Assembly (NCBI GenBank): GCA_028023455.1
Contig: JAQFVV010007238.1
Span: forward strand, 1 to 64,000
Length of the DNA stretch: 64,000 bases
DNA from: Epiperipatus broadwayi
Taxonomy: Eukaryota; Onychophora; Udeonychophora; Euonychophora; Peripatidae
Reading direction: 5' to 3'
Part shown: one piece after another, positions 23,351-35,440 of the stretch
Layout of the letters: the number at the start of each line of letters is the position of its first letter
Position numbering within the stretch: position 1 is the first letter of the stretch
Made by a program: the position numbers and the translations under genes
The notes under the pieces: model-generated
What the model saw: only the letters and a program-made list of their open reading frames with translations
Database searches by the model: none
Told to the model about the DNA's origin: nothing

Positions 23351-25028
23351 TAAATGTAATTAGTAAAAGTTTACTGGCTGATAAAAGAAAATTAGAACTA
23401 ACAATTAAATTAATTAAAACCATAGAAACTATTTCATCAATATAAAATGATGAGATAGTTAGATTAATCTCAAAATGAGATTAGATAGCAGAAAATGCAA
23501 AAATTAATTAAGATTGATCTAAGTCATGATATAGATAAAACAATGGGAGGTAGAAGTATAAAATAGAAAAAAGAAAGAAATTATTAGGCAGTCTGATTAT
23601 TACGTAACTTCAGGGTATAAGTATTTTGCTATTATTATTAATGCTTGGCTATGATAGTATTATTATTAAAAATAAAGAAACAAAAATGGTCAGAAAAGGT
23701 TATTGGAAAACTGTCCATGTTTCCAGTACACTCATTCCTCAACCAATCCATGACTAAAAGCTAACTTAGCAACATGCAGTGCTATAGAACAGTAGGAGTG
23801 TTCAACTGGTGCTCAAACCCAAGTCCTCAGTACAATGAAATGACCTCAACTGGGACTTAATGCCCAACTTGTGATTTATAAGCTGATGATACTTTTTTTT
23901 CTCTCTCATTATCAACCAGAACAATGGAAAGAAGATAAGAAACCATTGTTGAAAATCAAATGGCCAAGCAGTTGGTAGTCAAAAAGTGAAAAGAAAATAA
24001 TTACAAAAACTGAACCGATGAAAGTGTTATATGCTATTATAAAACATAGGTTAATATGTTTTTATCTCACATTATAAATGTGTACAAATCTATGTGTTAA
24101 TAAAATGATTCTAATGGACTATTATAATTATAACCTAAAGTACTCTTTAAAATTTCTTATTTTACACTTATATATATATATATATTTGTCTGTAAAATAA
24201 ATATTGTTTTGCTTTATTGTTACTTGGTCAATTACTTCTATCTATCATAATTTCATCACCAATAAATAAGTTTCTAAATAGTTATATGTACTTGGGAAAC
24301 ATGCCAAGGATCTCTCCCTCACAACTGAGAAGAGGAACTAACTTGGGATATTTCAAGTGCTGGACAAAGGGCCTGTTGTCAGAGTGGGTATATAAATTAT
24401 ATATTTAGATGGCACCTGAGCTTTGGCTTAAAACAAATAAAATGCTTTGGATGGCAGGGGTTTGATTGCAGCTGTCAGTGTGGGCCACAGTCTGAAAATA
24501 TGGTCATGTTATGCTTTATATAGCTTGATATGGCCATGGGTATCATTGATAGCTATAGTTGAAGGGTGGGTCTGTTCCAATAGTATTAAAGATAGCTAAA
24601 TCAGATAGTAAAACTTGTAAAGTCTTTAGATTTCCAAAAGTATTAAAGTTATGTTTAAAAAATTATGAAATATGTATAAACTGAGATAAACAAATTATAT
24701 TGGGGGGGGGCCGTCGGTTCAATATACATACTGACAAAACATCTCTAATTCCTTGTACACTGAACTGTGAAGGATATATAATTTATTATGTTAATGAATA
24801 TATTACGATTAAAATTATATATATATAAAAATCATTTTGCCCAGGTATATTTTAATATTTAATCTCTATTACAACACAGTACAATCTTTCAGAATGTAAG
24901 AGTGACTTACTTTTAACTTATTTTTTGGAGTTGTATTGATGGAAATCTTTTGTAACAGATTCATCTAAAATTTATTTCAATATAAAACTTTTGTGACTAA
25001 AAAAAGATAAAATTTATAAGAAAGTTTA
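23351..25028. other. Non-coding interval
   Basis: AT-rich with no convincing coding region. It holds a small (AT)n near 24172-24184 and a G8 run near 24703. Short reading frames here have no recognisable composition or motifs. Confidence 0.4.
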
Positions 25029-25238
25029 TTATTTGCCATTGATTTCAGACAGCCAATCATTAATATTTTCATTGCAGAGTAAACAAAAAAATTTTTTATA
25101 CCAATTGTTTTGTTTGAAATATTTAGCCTCAATGATATAAAACTTGTTTTTTTCTGGTAAGTTATCTGTAAAATATAAGTTCATATTTAACATAAAAAAT
25201 ACAAGCAATCTAACAAAACCTGCACTATACATTTTCAA
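25029..25238 (-). CDS. Possible small secreted protein (doubtful)
   Basis: A 69-residue minus-strand frame from 25238 to 25029. Residues about 5-24 are a hydrophobic stretch (GFVRLLVFFMLNMNLYF) after MKMYSA, like a signal peptide, followed by a charged and aromatic tail with two cysteines (FFCLLC). No family is recognised. Chance frames of this size are common in AT-rich DNA and there are no supporting splice or promoter signals, so this is listed only because of the signal-like start. Confidence 0.15.
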   Translation of the reverse strand: MKMYSAGFVRLLVFFMLNMNLYFTDNLPEKNKFYIIEAKYFKQNNWYKKFFCLLCNENINDWLSEINGK

Positions 25239-26162
25239 TTACCTTACTTAATTCGCCTTGACTAATCAGAGGGTATAAGTGGACTTCCAGGTGATTTATT
25301 TTAAATTGTATTGCATTTAAATTAATTCCCGAATTCAAATGATTCGGCTCAATTTGAATTTCTAACTTTTTAATATCTTCCTTTTTGTTTATTCTGTATC
25401 TGTTCTACCTCATTATTTTCTTTTTGAGATGTATTTACCTTAGCTTTTAGAACTTTATTGTTTTCATTAAATATAAAATGTGTCATTAATATTATTAGTA
25501 TATATTTGATTTTCAACTATTTATTATGATTACTGTCATTATATTTTAAAACGAACCCTTTCATACTTTTTGTTTTTCCCTACCAATAGTTCAACTGTCT
25601 AGCAGTTTTCTTTGGGTCCTTTTTTTTATAAGGAAGTTCTGAATAAAGCTGACATTAAATAGAACAATAACATAATGATAATCTCGAAAACGTTGTTAGT
25701 CATTTGAAATACTGGGGGAGAAAAATGTCAACAATTACATATAAAAATATTCAATTGAAATATAATATTGTAATATGTAATACTCATAGTTTGTAACTTT
25801 CAAATATTGATGGTATCATATATTTATATTGCTTCTTCTAATATATTTATGTCCTGAAGTATTATTATTTTATATTTTATTTAAAACAATAAATAAAATT
25901 TATTTTACTTAAGATAAAGCTAACCTTTTAAAATGTATATTTATTGCTTTTAATAGTTTTTTTTTTTAAATAGCTATCTTCTGCGTTCAAAAATTAAGAC
26001 TTTTTTTCCAAATAAAATATTAAAATTAAGAAATAATTGCCATTAGCATATATAATTCAACAATATAACAAATAAAATGCCATTTTAAACTAAAAGCATT
26101 TTAATTTATTCACTAATACATTTTCTGTTATTTACCTAAAACGTTTCATTTTCCTACCATAA

Positions 26163-27175
26163 ATGAATATACTTAATAATTGTTCTTACATCAACGATTC
26201 TCATATATACAAAACTCTCTTACCGATCATCTTCGAGTTATCATATGTCAAACCATCATTAGAAATCGTATGCTTCTTAGCCTGGATTATTGGATTTCCG
26301 TGTAATATTTTAACAGCAGTAGTATTTGCAAAAATGCAGATGGATGAAAAAATGAAAAAGTTATTTATTATGTCTTCTGTTTATGATATTTTAATAACCA
26401 ATGCACTGTTACCTCTTATGTATCAAGTGAGAAATCATACAGTATATAATACAATTCTCACGTTTTATATTTCAAATATTTATCTTTTATTAAGTTTGAC
26501 TTTAACACAAAATACAATTTTTCTTACAATGACCCTTACAGGTTTTAGATACTTAGCTTTATACAATCCTCATAAGTATAAATCTTGGAAATCTCTCAAA
26601 TTTATATACATATTGCTTTTCATCTTCTTTGTGCTAAGCATTATAAGCAATTCATATATGTCAGAATGCATCAAAACTGAATTCACTTGTTATTATGGAC
26701 AGAATATACCTTTATATATTGTTAATAAAGTATGTATCTTTTCACCATTAATTCATGCAAAAGTGATTTGCTTTATGTTGTTGTTGTTTTTTTTATTCCT
26801 CTACTAATATCGTTAATTACTAATTTTTTGATTGTTATGAAATATAAACAGATAAAACTTAAAATAATTAAACTTAAAAATGCAATTAATAGAGTAAATA
26901 ATAATATCAATAATGAAATAAGATCCGTTGTTATTTTATTAAACGGTATGCTTGGAATTCAATGCTTTGCCATTGCCCTAATTTTCACTAAAGGATTTAT
27001 AGCACTTATAAATATTATCAAATCACGTGATATCAATTCAAGCTTAATTTGTTGTTTAGATGAATTTCTTACATCTTATTTGATGGAATACATTACAGTT
27101 AATATTCCCTTTTTTATATATTTTATTACTAATAAAGAGTTTAGGAAGATATCAATAAAGCAACTTCATTTATAG
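26163..27175 (+). pseudogene. Intronless rhodopsin-like GPCR with one frameshift
   Basis: Seven-transmembrane receptor reading, about 330 residues, in two overlapping frames: 26163-26807, then 26732-27175. The N terminus has NCS and NDS glycosylation sequons. TM1 is at about residues 34-57 with a GFPCN motif, TM2 at about 66-88 with SVYD, and TM3 at about 101-128. TM3 ends in FRY followed by LALYNPHKY, a variant of the D/ERY box and second loop. TM4 is at about 147-165. Cys169 or Cys176 may pair with TM3. After the shift come TM5 (FFIPLLISLITNF), a basic third loop, TM6 (about 64-85 of the second frame) and TM7 with NIPFFIYF in place of NPxxY. The tail is short. The change of frame lies near 26755-26765 and is consistent with loss of one base, either a real lesion or an assembly error. 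The family look is peptide/FMRFamide-receptor-like; the ligand is unknown. Confidence 0.75.
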
Positions 27176-29144
27176 ACAAATTATGTTGAAGATACTAAAA
27201 AGTAAAAAATTGAGCACTCGTTTTTTAAGAACTAATAATAACAGAACATCCAAAATAGACATTAGTTAATATATATATAATAGCACTATCATCAACAATA
27301 ATTTTTATAATTGTAACACAGTTACGATTAATATGGAAAAATGCATACAATAATGCAAAATTCAAAAATACTATCAAAAGTTTAAAAAGCCGTTGAATTT
27401 CAAACTTTTATCTCCTTTCAAAAAGATGAGTCTCTTAAGCGTTAAGCAGAGAATAAACTATAGTCCTTATTTTAAAAGACATCCCTTTATTAAAGATAAA
27501 GTAAAAAAAAATCACACGGATATAATATTAAATTAAAAAAATAAATTTGCTAATGTTACATTTATAAAATATATTCAAATTACTTATCTCAATGTTTAAA
27601 TGGTTCCAGTCAATACATTATCATGTAATAAACGTTTACCAACTGTAACATCATACTAAATATCGAAAGATCTAACTGGTTAATATTTTAGTAAAGTTTT
27701 AGTAAATATATGAGGTTATTATATAAGAATTTATTGAATGACATGATTTAAACTTTCGACGACAAATTTGCTCATATGTTAAATATGTATATATAATTAA
27801 ATACTTTTGTTTAGTACTCTATTTTACATCTGAAGTGTGATACTATAAACATTTCAATAGTATGGATTTAGAATAAGTTATTATATCTTAAGATTGTTAT
27901 ATTTTATTTTGTTGTAAAATTAATATTATAGTAGTTGTATTGTTTTTTATTTCAAATTAAAAATGTATATACTTTTTATTATTTTTTTCCGTCTTTATTG
28001 GATTAAATACTATTATAAATCTCACAAATATATTCTAATGAACTTTTTCAAATTTTGCACAGCATAAAAGATTGATAAAAATTATGATAATTTGTTGTCC
28101 AATCATAAGTCTCAATTTGTGTTATTACAAATATAAAAGGTAAAACAGTCTTTTAAATAAATAATTTACTATATGTCAATGTTCTTTCCAACAAAATCTT
28201 ATAGAATAACAGTGAACAAGCCGTGCTCCTTTTCATGCTTACAAAATTTGGGTGATAGTGTTTAAGAAGTTTCTATATTTGTTTTACCTTTTAATTAACT
28301 AAAATTGGACATTTGAACATAAGTTCCACTTACAGCTTAATTAAATTATGAATTTATAAAAAATACTAAAAGTAATCCATTAGTTTATTGTTCAATAGTT
28401 CACAAAAAGGTATTTTATAGAAAGTGATGTAAATAAGCTATGATACATGGATTTTGATTTTTCAAACCTGCCATTATATTATTGCATTAAACCCCAAAGG
28501 TTGTGGGAGATACATTAAATACTCTAAAGCAACTTAATAAAATTGTTATATATATATGCAAAAAATAGGTTCTGATGTAAATAGCTAACATTATCTCAGT
28601 GATTTATTACTTATATAAGTGACTAAAATTTGTTTTAAATTGATTATTTTACTGATTAAATTATTATGCATATTTATTTCTATTTATGAGATTAAATAAC
28701 ATCCCTTTAGAATACTTTTAAGTTCTTAACTATTGTATAAAAGAGAACCCACTAATAATTGTTAATTTTATAATGTAAATAACTCATTTCATAAACATTT
28801 ACATTTATATATTAATAATAAGTTTGATAAAAACATTAAATTAATTATAAATTCAGTCAATATAGACATAATCATTTGTTTATTAAAAATAAAAATCATC
28901 ATATTTAATAATATGTGCATTTCATTTTTCATATTTTACAAAGGAAAGGCAAGAAAATCTAATTACTACAAATGAATTCAAGCTTGTATTCTTTGTAGTT
29001 GGTGATACTGAAACAATGCTCGGCTGATAAAGGCCATTCTGATAAAAACTATACTATTAGTAAATCTTGTTTTGTTAATGATTACTTTCCAGGAATTGGA
29101 TATTATGTATATCAACTTAAAACTGAATTAAATAAGAGTTTATA
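27176..29144. other. Non-coding interval downstream of the receptor
   Basis: AT-rich, no credible gene, RNA or obvious repeat recognised. Several candidate AATAAA signals occur, for example near 27532 and 28160, but none can be tied to the receptor. Confidence 0.4.
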
Positions 29145-29440
29145 AAAAGTACCTCACTCATTTTTTCTCTCTTTACTAATACATAATTTATTGGGTGAAA
29201 AATATTATTTCTAGACCATGTGTTTTGCCCCTCATAATTATTTGATACATTTCCAATGATCAAATTCATTCTGTGATGAAATTTTTCAAAAGCTGCCTAT
29301 TCTTGTTATCTACATCATCAATTTCTTCAATATGGCCATTCATATCCTGTAAAACGATCATTTTCTTCCTCTTCCGTTTGAAATTCTGTATATCCAAATA
29401 ATAAGTTTCTTTACTGAAGTGTCCTCTGAATAAAAATAAA
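29145..29440 (-). pseudogene. LINE family C endonuclease fragment, minus strand
   Basis: Minus strand shows DMNGHIEEIDDVDNKN around 29365-29315, nearly the same in DNA and protein as the start of the family-C element at 60396. A TWSR-like block and a degraded YVL block near 29190 follow. GDMNG is the conserved endonuclease motif of AP-type LINE nucleases. It is frameshifted and short. It lies in inverted orientation just upstream of a plus-strand RT fragment, as in 5'-inverted (twin-primed) LINE insertions, though the two pieces may come from different subfamilies. Confidence 0.7.
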
Positions 29441-29518
29441 ACACGTCTTAGGAACAGAAAGCTCTCCGCTTTTATAATAACAATATGATAATTTACTGGG
29501 TGTAAATACCGTACACCG

Positions 29519-29632
29519 TACTATAGCATCTATTTATTTTCCTAACTAAAGATCACATTTTATATATGAATTGATGTATTGTAATTACATATTCTTTGTG
29601 ATTTAAATACTATACTCTGTAGTTGAAATAGA
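29519..29632 (+). repeat. Repeat F, isolated copy
   Basis: Matches the unit tandemly repeated at 37615-38165: ACTATAGCATCTATTT, GATCACATTTTATATATGAATT, a TGTAATTACAT block, TTTAAATACTATA and TGTAGTT follow in the same order. Non-coding. Confidence 0.6.
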
Positions 29633-29639
29633 TAATAAA

Positions 29640-30675
29640 GGTATGGGCATATTGTATGATAAAGTAAGAAAGTCAATTGCACACATGAAGAATAATAAGG
29701 CTGTTGCAATACCTATGAAATTTTGGAAAGGAGAGAATTTACTATGAAGGACATACGTGGACTTTGCAATTTGACATATAACAATGGAGTTTGGTCTGAA
29801 GATTGCATAATAACTCCAATAATTTCTATTGCTAAGAAGAAGAAAATTATAAGGTCTGAAGAGTATATAACAATAAGTTGGTTATCTAATACTTCTAGAG
29901 ATTTATTGAGGATTTTAACGTAAACAAATTATCGGAAGATAAAGTATTATATTTTTGAAGAACAGCCGGCTTTTCAGAGAAGCAAAAGTACAACATATGC
30001 TATTGGCGTTGTTAGAATAATTGCAGAGAGATATATTGAAAATGGTAAAAAAAAAATGGTATATGTTTTGTGGATTTGGAAAAAGCATTTGATAGAGTAG
30101 TCTGGTATAAACTTATGTCCATCTTAAAAGATAAAGGATATTTTGGAAATAGATAAGATTGATTTGGAATATGAATGCTGGAGAAAGAATAAGAATTATA
30201 TAGGAGAATACTTAGATTGATGAAATGAATATAGAAATTGGAGTTAGGCAAGATGCAGTATGACATCTGTTCTTTTTAATATTTATTTAGAAGACATGCT
30301 AAATAATTATTTAGACTGTGGAGGAAAAAATGTTGGAAGTAGAGTAGTAAAGAGTATAAGATTTGCAGAAGATATGGCTTTTGTGGATAAGGATGAAGTG
30401 TGTCTTTAAATATATTTTATAAATTGGAAGAAGAATGTATGGATTATGGATTGATGAATAATATTTTAGAAGACTAAGTGTTTATAGATAGGGACAAATG
30501 CAAAAATAGAAATCTGTGATAACAGTTCCACAAATAAAAGATTTAGATACTTAGGTAATTGATTGAGTGAGGAGGCATTTATTAACAGAATGAAAATATT
30601 TTGTGGACCTTTAAAAAAGAGAATGAATTAAAAGATTAATTAAAGATTACATGAGGAATGTACTAATGTATTGTA
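29640..30675 (+). pseudogene. LINE reverse transcriptase fragment (family C-like)
   Basis: Plus-strand RT remnant. Readable blocks: KVRKSIAHMKNNKAV near 29665; GVWSEDCIITPI near 29790; QPAFQRSKSTTYAI, then RYIENGKK near 29960-30050 (the AGFQxGxST motif); and, after a frameshift, a degraded copy of the VDLEKAFDRV motif-A region near 30065. Further on are GVRQ-like and FAEDM-like remnants (30245, 30365) and CGPLKKR near 30605. Only the first 66 codons (29723-29923) are open. The order matches endonuclease-reverse transcriptase LINEs of many invertebrates. Its expected continuation (YGCETW...) is found at 37080 in the same orientation, 6.4 kb away. Confidence 0.7.
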
Positions 30676-31092
30676 ACACTACAGAAAATATGGGGTTTAT
30701 ATAAAAGATATTGACGTTACAATGTCCCATAATTTTGTAGCTATTTATAACAGTAAACCACATTGGGGCATAATCAAGAAAATATGGGAATCCATCATCA
30801 TTCCCAAATAAACAGAATATAAAATTTAATATAAAAGGAATGAGCATGAGAGATCTTTCTAAGAGATCAGCACATTTCATTTCAACAAAAAATTTTTATT
30901 AGTAATAAATAGTGATTACATTTTGATAATGGATAAGTTAATGAATAACTTGTACAATAATATTATAAAAAGTTCTGATTAACATATGGCTAGAATATGT
31001 TAGTTAGTAGTTGTTATACACTTATGTGGTTAGGTATAATGAAGGGTTTGTGTAGAATATGAGAAACTGAGAACTTGATGAATGTTATTAGC

Positions 31093-31116
31093 TTTTTTTT
31101 TTTTTTTTTTTTTTTT
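31093..31116 (-). terminator. Poly(A) tail (seen as 24 T) of the half-LINE
   Basis: Uninterrupted T run on the plus strand immediately after the ORF2 start region. It marks the 3' end of the minus-strand element. No canonical AATAAA directly precedes it on the minus strand; GCATAAAAAG and GTTATT are the nearest A/T-rich signals. Confidence 0.7.
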
Positions 31117-31429
31117 AATAACACGACTATTTTCTTTTTATGCCGCGAATGTTTATGCCAGCTATTTTGCAGAACATGATAGATTAATCCAAACCGTCCT
31201 CAGCAAAGTGATCCAAGTGAATGTGGGACATCTCTATATTAATGAGGTCTGATGTTGTTAGGCAGTCAGAGACTTGTGATTGAACTTGTAGATGGCTTGG
31301 TGATATATTTGTTGGTTGAGGAATCGCATCCATGAAGTCTTTGGTGTCTGATGGAATAGAGTAATCTGTCTGAGAATCATCGGAAGAATCAATGGTATCT
31401 AAGGTTGTAAGATCCATGGTTTTCCTCTT

Positions 31430-32788
31430 TTATTCTATGGATTTGTGAAGCTTTGAGTTGGATTTATCGGAGATTTGTTTGTTAGAGGGGGGTGGTGAGT
31501 AAAGTACCTGGTGGGAGCTGTCATCATCAGAGCTTGATTTATCTGAGCGAATTGATTTTCTTTTAATTTTCTTAATTGTATTTTGGGTATTTGTTGTGTC
31601 AATTTTTTGAGGATTTTGAAGTTGATTAGTGTTGTTTTCCTTTTCCTGTTCTTTTGATAGTAGTGTTATTTTATTGTCATAAGATTTTTGTTCGAATTTT
31701 AGACTTGAGACATTCTCTGTTTGCTGTAACAGTTGTGAATCTTTGATCATGCTGACTTTCGGGTTGGGTGTTTGATGGATCTTTTCGTCTGGTAGGTTAG
31801 TTCTTGCAGGAGTTGAAGAATTGCAGATAGTTTGTGGTTCACTCTGTTTAGGGTTGTTATCAGTTGTTTTAAGCTGGTTAGGAGTTATATTGGAAGAATT
31901 GTTTTGACATTTTTTGAGTGTATTTTCTTCATCGCCTGGGTTTATCTTGTTCTCGTTAGATGGTTTGGTCATATTATCTTCTTTTGTAGAAAGAGTTTGA
32001 CCTAATATTATTTCTTGGGGATTAGTATAAGTTGTTTCGAATGTTTGATCTTGAGTATTATTAGTTTGCGTGATTGGTTTAGGAGCAGTATTTGTTGTTG
32101 TTTGGTTCTCTGATTTACTACTATTAGTGTAAAGGTTGACGTTTGTTCTTTCTTGAATATTTTCATTTTGAAATATAGTTTTGGATGTGGAAGGTTTTGT
32201 TGGAGGATTTATTTGAATCTGAATATCTGGGTTTGTGAGGTTGCTGTTTGAATTAGTCCTATGTGATGATTGTCTATTTAAGGACTTGTTAATAGGTCTA
32301 CCAGGACATTTGTGAAATTTATTCATTTTAATACCACAGTGTGTGCATATTCTTGCTGCACAGTCTTTAATGAGGTGTGTTCTTTGAAGGCAGAAGAAAC
32401 ATTGTGGTTGTACTCCTCTGAATGTCAAAACCATAGGAGAGCCTCTTGCTGTAATAATAGTGGGTATGTCAGTGGGTATAATGTTTTTCTTTAATGTAAG
32501 TGTGAAGGTAACTGTATTGGACAGGATTTGATCTTCGAAGTGAGGATTTAATAGGTGTTTAAATTTGCTAACTGAACCATAATTAATAAGGATGTCTTGT
32601 ATTTCTTGTTCATTTAAGTGGGCAAGGCAGTTTTGAATTCTGCCAGATAGTGTAACTGGACGGTTCATATCTATGGAGCATAGTATATAATTTCCTAAAG
32701 ATTTGTAGTTATTTTTAAAATTCATTCGGTCTGCCCACGTTTTAAACTCTACGATCACATAGCGGTCATTGGGATGATTAAGGATCAT
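31430..32788 (-). CDS. LINE family L ORF1 (zinc-knuckle gag-like protein), nearly intact
   Basis: A 452-residue open frame. The frame is also open upstream to a stop near 32945, adding about 50 codons without an ATG. After an in-frame TAA at 31430-31432 it continues in the same frame to 31184 (acidic tail rich in Asp and Ser), so the full protein would be about 580 residues with one nonsense codon. The N-terminal half contains HPNDRYVIVEFKTW and RGSPMVLTFRG, followed by two knuckles near residues 129-161: CFFC.{4}H.{4}C and CTHC.{8}HKC. The C-terminal half is low complexity, Asn/Thr/Gln/Lys-rich, with a basic KKIKRKS stretch. ORF1 proteins bind RNA and help retrotransposition; the function here is inferred. 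The long open frame contrasts with the ruined copy at 165-1593. Confidence 0.8.
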   Translation of the reverse strand: MILNHPNDRYVIVEFKTWADRMNFKNNYKSLGNYILCSIDMNRPVTLSGRIQNCLAHLNEQEIQDILINYGSVSKFKHLLNPHFEDQILSNTVTFTLTLKKNIIPTDIPTIITARGSPMVLTFRGVQPQCFFCLQRTHLIKDCAARICTHCGIKMNKFHKCPGRPINKSLNRQSSHRTNSNSNLTNPDIQIQINPPTKPSTSKTIFQNENIQERTNVNLYTNSSKSENQTTTNTAPKPITQTNNTQDQTFETTYTNPQEIILGQTLSTKEDNMTKPSNENKINPGDEENTLKKCQNNSSNITPNQLKTTDNNPKQSEPQTICNSSTPARTNLPDEKIHQTPNPKVSMIKDSQLLQQTENVSSLKFEQKSYDNKITLLSKEQEKENNTNQLQNPQKIDTTNTQNTIKKIKRKSIRSDKSSSDDDSSHQVLYSPPPSNKQISDKSNSKLHKSIE

Positions 32789-32950
32789 GTGAATGCCTCT
32801 GCCTAATTGCTTTTGATTGATTAGACTGTAGAGTTGTTCTACAGGGAATTTATATAAAGCACATTGATGATTTGTTATGGCTAAGATTAAAGACTTATCG
32901 CTGTAATAGTTTGCAAACGATTTATATAGAGAGTTGGGTATCGTTTTGTT

Positions 32951-33543
32951 GGACTACTACCCAAAAGTAATAATCATTCACCATTATGCATAATTAACAA
33001 TAATAATAAATCAATAGTCAATCTGGTGACTGGATTTAAAAGGAGTCTGCTATAGACCAGGCTAATTGTTTAGTCCTTGCCAGCTTGGGGCAGAATATTT
33101 ACACCATAATTTGGATGAACAAATTTAAGTGCTATTTCATAAAAATACAACAGTAAAACAAATAATGCAGGAATGCTAAAACATGGTGATCATCATCAAT
33201 ATTCTGGCCACATATTATCTTTAATATACTGGCCAACTATAAACTTAGTTTTTAATAAGTATCAACTAAATAAAATGCAATGCATGGACTTTAAAAGATA
33301 TTCTTTTTGCACCAATCTAGGTTCATAATAAACTGGATATCCATTAGCACTAAACATAATACCTATCCCATATAGTTGTTATGCATTAATCTAGCTCAGA
33401 AAACAAGAACATCATAAATTATTACTGTGAGCAAAAGTGTAATAAATGAATAAAGCAGTTTATTATAAATAACCTTAAATAGTGTATACACTTATCATAC
33501 TATAAGTAAATAATTTTATCGGTATCATAAAAAGATCGGTTTT
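32951..33543. other. Non-coding interval
   Basis: No gene or repeat recognised between the half-LINE and the TIR element. Confidence 0.4.
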
Positions 33544-33689
33544 CATCTGATCTATAGTGTCAGCCACTGGGGGTGCAATTTTTAACAAAAAACACATTAA
33601 TATAATGTTCCCGAGCTAGCGATTCTCTATTAATATTGACTTTTTTTGTTTGTTTACAAAGTTTACTTTCTTTTGTTTCTGAATTATTT

Positions 33690-35440
33690 TTCCCAAATAA
33701 TATTTTTGACGATGTGATAAAAATGGTTGTTTTTTTTAATTTTTTTTTTTTACCAAATGGTCTTTTTTGGTGTGTGTTCAAATAGTAATTTGTGTGTTTT
33801 TTTTAAATAGTATTATTGTTTTTGTAAAATTGGATTGACAAAATTCAAGAGAGAATGGGTTTTTTTGATGGATCTTTAAATAATAATTTTCATTACTTTG
33901 ATAGGTTTACATTTGATTGCCGACAATTAGTGGGAGGGGTGTTTTTGTGTACGATTAAATAATAATTTATGTTAATTTTATAGGTTTACATTTGATTGCC
34001 GACAACAATTATTGGGAGAAGTGTTTTTTTCATGTGTGTGTGTATGTTTAACTAAAAATTGACACCGTTACTTTTATTGATTTACATTTGATTGACAACC
34101 GATTTGACTTCCTTTCATTTATAAATTATGGTTTTGGTTCTACAAATAAATATTTTTGACAATGGGACAATAATAGTTGTTGTTTGTTTAATTTTTATTC
34201 ACAAGAGGGTGTTTTTTGATGTAGGTTCAAATAGTAATTTGGGTTACATTTAAATAATAAGTTACAGTCTTACTTTGATTGGTTTACATTTGATTGACAC
34301 TAATTATTGGGAGGGGTGTTTTTTTGTGCGTACGATTGTAGACAACGATTATTGGGAGAAGGGGTGTTACCATTTAAAGAATAGTAGTTTACGTTACTTT
34401 TTGTGGTGGTGTACATTTGATTGCTGAAAATAATTAGTGAGAGGGGTGGGTGTTTTTGGGTGATGATTAAATACTAATTTACCTTCCTTTTATTTTACAT
34501 TTAATTGCTGAAAACAATTATTGGGAGAGAGGGGTTGTTTTTTTTATGTATGTTTAAATCAAAATTGAAGTTACTTTTATCGGTTACATTTGATTGACAA
34601 CCGATTTGACTTTTTTTTTTCGTTTATAAATTATGGTTTTGGTTTCCCCAAAACCTAATATTTTTGACAATGGGACAATAATAGTTGTTGTTTCTTTCAT
34701 TTTTATTGACAAGAGCAGGTCTTTTTTGGTGTATGTTCAAATAGTAATTTGGGTTACATTTAAAAAATAATTGGTTTACCTTACATTTAGTACTTTACAT
34801 TTGATTGCTGACAACAATTAGTGGGAAGTATGTTTTTGTGTACAATTAAAGAAAAATTGTACGTTACTTTTATTTTTTACATTTGATTGCTGACAACAAT
34901 TATTGGGAAAAAGGGTTTTGTGTTTTTTTGTTTGTGTGTATGTTTAAATCAAAATTTAAGTTACTTTTATCGGTTACCATTTTATTGACATCCGATTTGA
35001 CTTTCTTTTTTTTTGTTTATAAATTATTTGGGTTTTTCCAAATAATATTCGGTTTGACAATGGGACAATAATAGTTGTTGTTTCTTTAATTTTTATTGAC
35101 AAGAGCGGGTCTTTTTCGGTGTATGTTCAAATAGTAATTTATGTTATGTTTAACTAATAATTTATGGTCTTACTTTGATTGGTTTAAGTTTGATTGCTGA
35201 CAACAATTAGTGGGAGGGTTTTTTTCTATACGATTAAAGAATAATTGACATTCCTTTTATTTGACTGTTTGATTGCCGATGACAATTATTGGGAGAAGAA
35301 GGGGTTTTTGGGCTATTTTTAAATAAAAATTTGAGTTACTTTTTTATTTTACATTTGATTGCCGATGACAACAATTATCGGGAGAAGAAGGGATGTAAGT
35401 TTAAATAAAAATTGAAGTTACTTCTTTTATTTTTTACATT
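33690..35440 (+). repeat. Diverged higher-order tandem repeat array
   Basis: Short modules alternate: ACATTTGATTG(C/A)C(G/T)ACAA, TATTGGGAGA, GGGTGTTTTT and TTTAAAT.A.AATT. A longer unit recurs four times, marked by GACAATGGGACAATAATAG (34173, 34667, 35058; diverged near 33708), then TTTTTATTGACAAGAG and GTATGTTCAAATAGTAATTT. Spacing is irregular, roughly 390-510 bases. The plus strand is strongly T and G rich. Non-coding. Confidence 0.8.

Larger units (their letters stand above)
31093..32950 (-). mobile_element. ORF1-only ('half') LINE of family L
   Basis: Minus-strand insertion containing almost complete ORF1, its stop, and only about the first 20 codons of ORF2 (IAGINIRGIKRK, matching the IGANVRG start of copy 1), then directly 24 T (31093-31116), i.e. 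a poly(A) tail on the minus strand. The pol is therefore absent by premature polyadenylation or internal priming, not by 5' truncation. The 5' limit is near 32950, where homology to copy 1 (about position 215) stops. No clear target duplication found. Confidence 0.7.
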
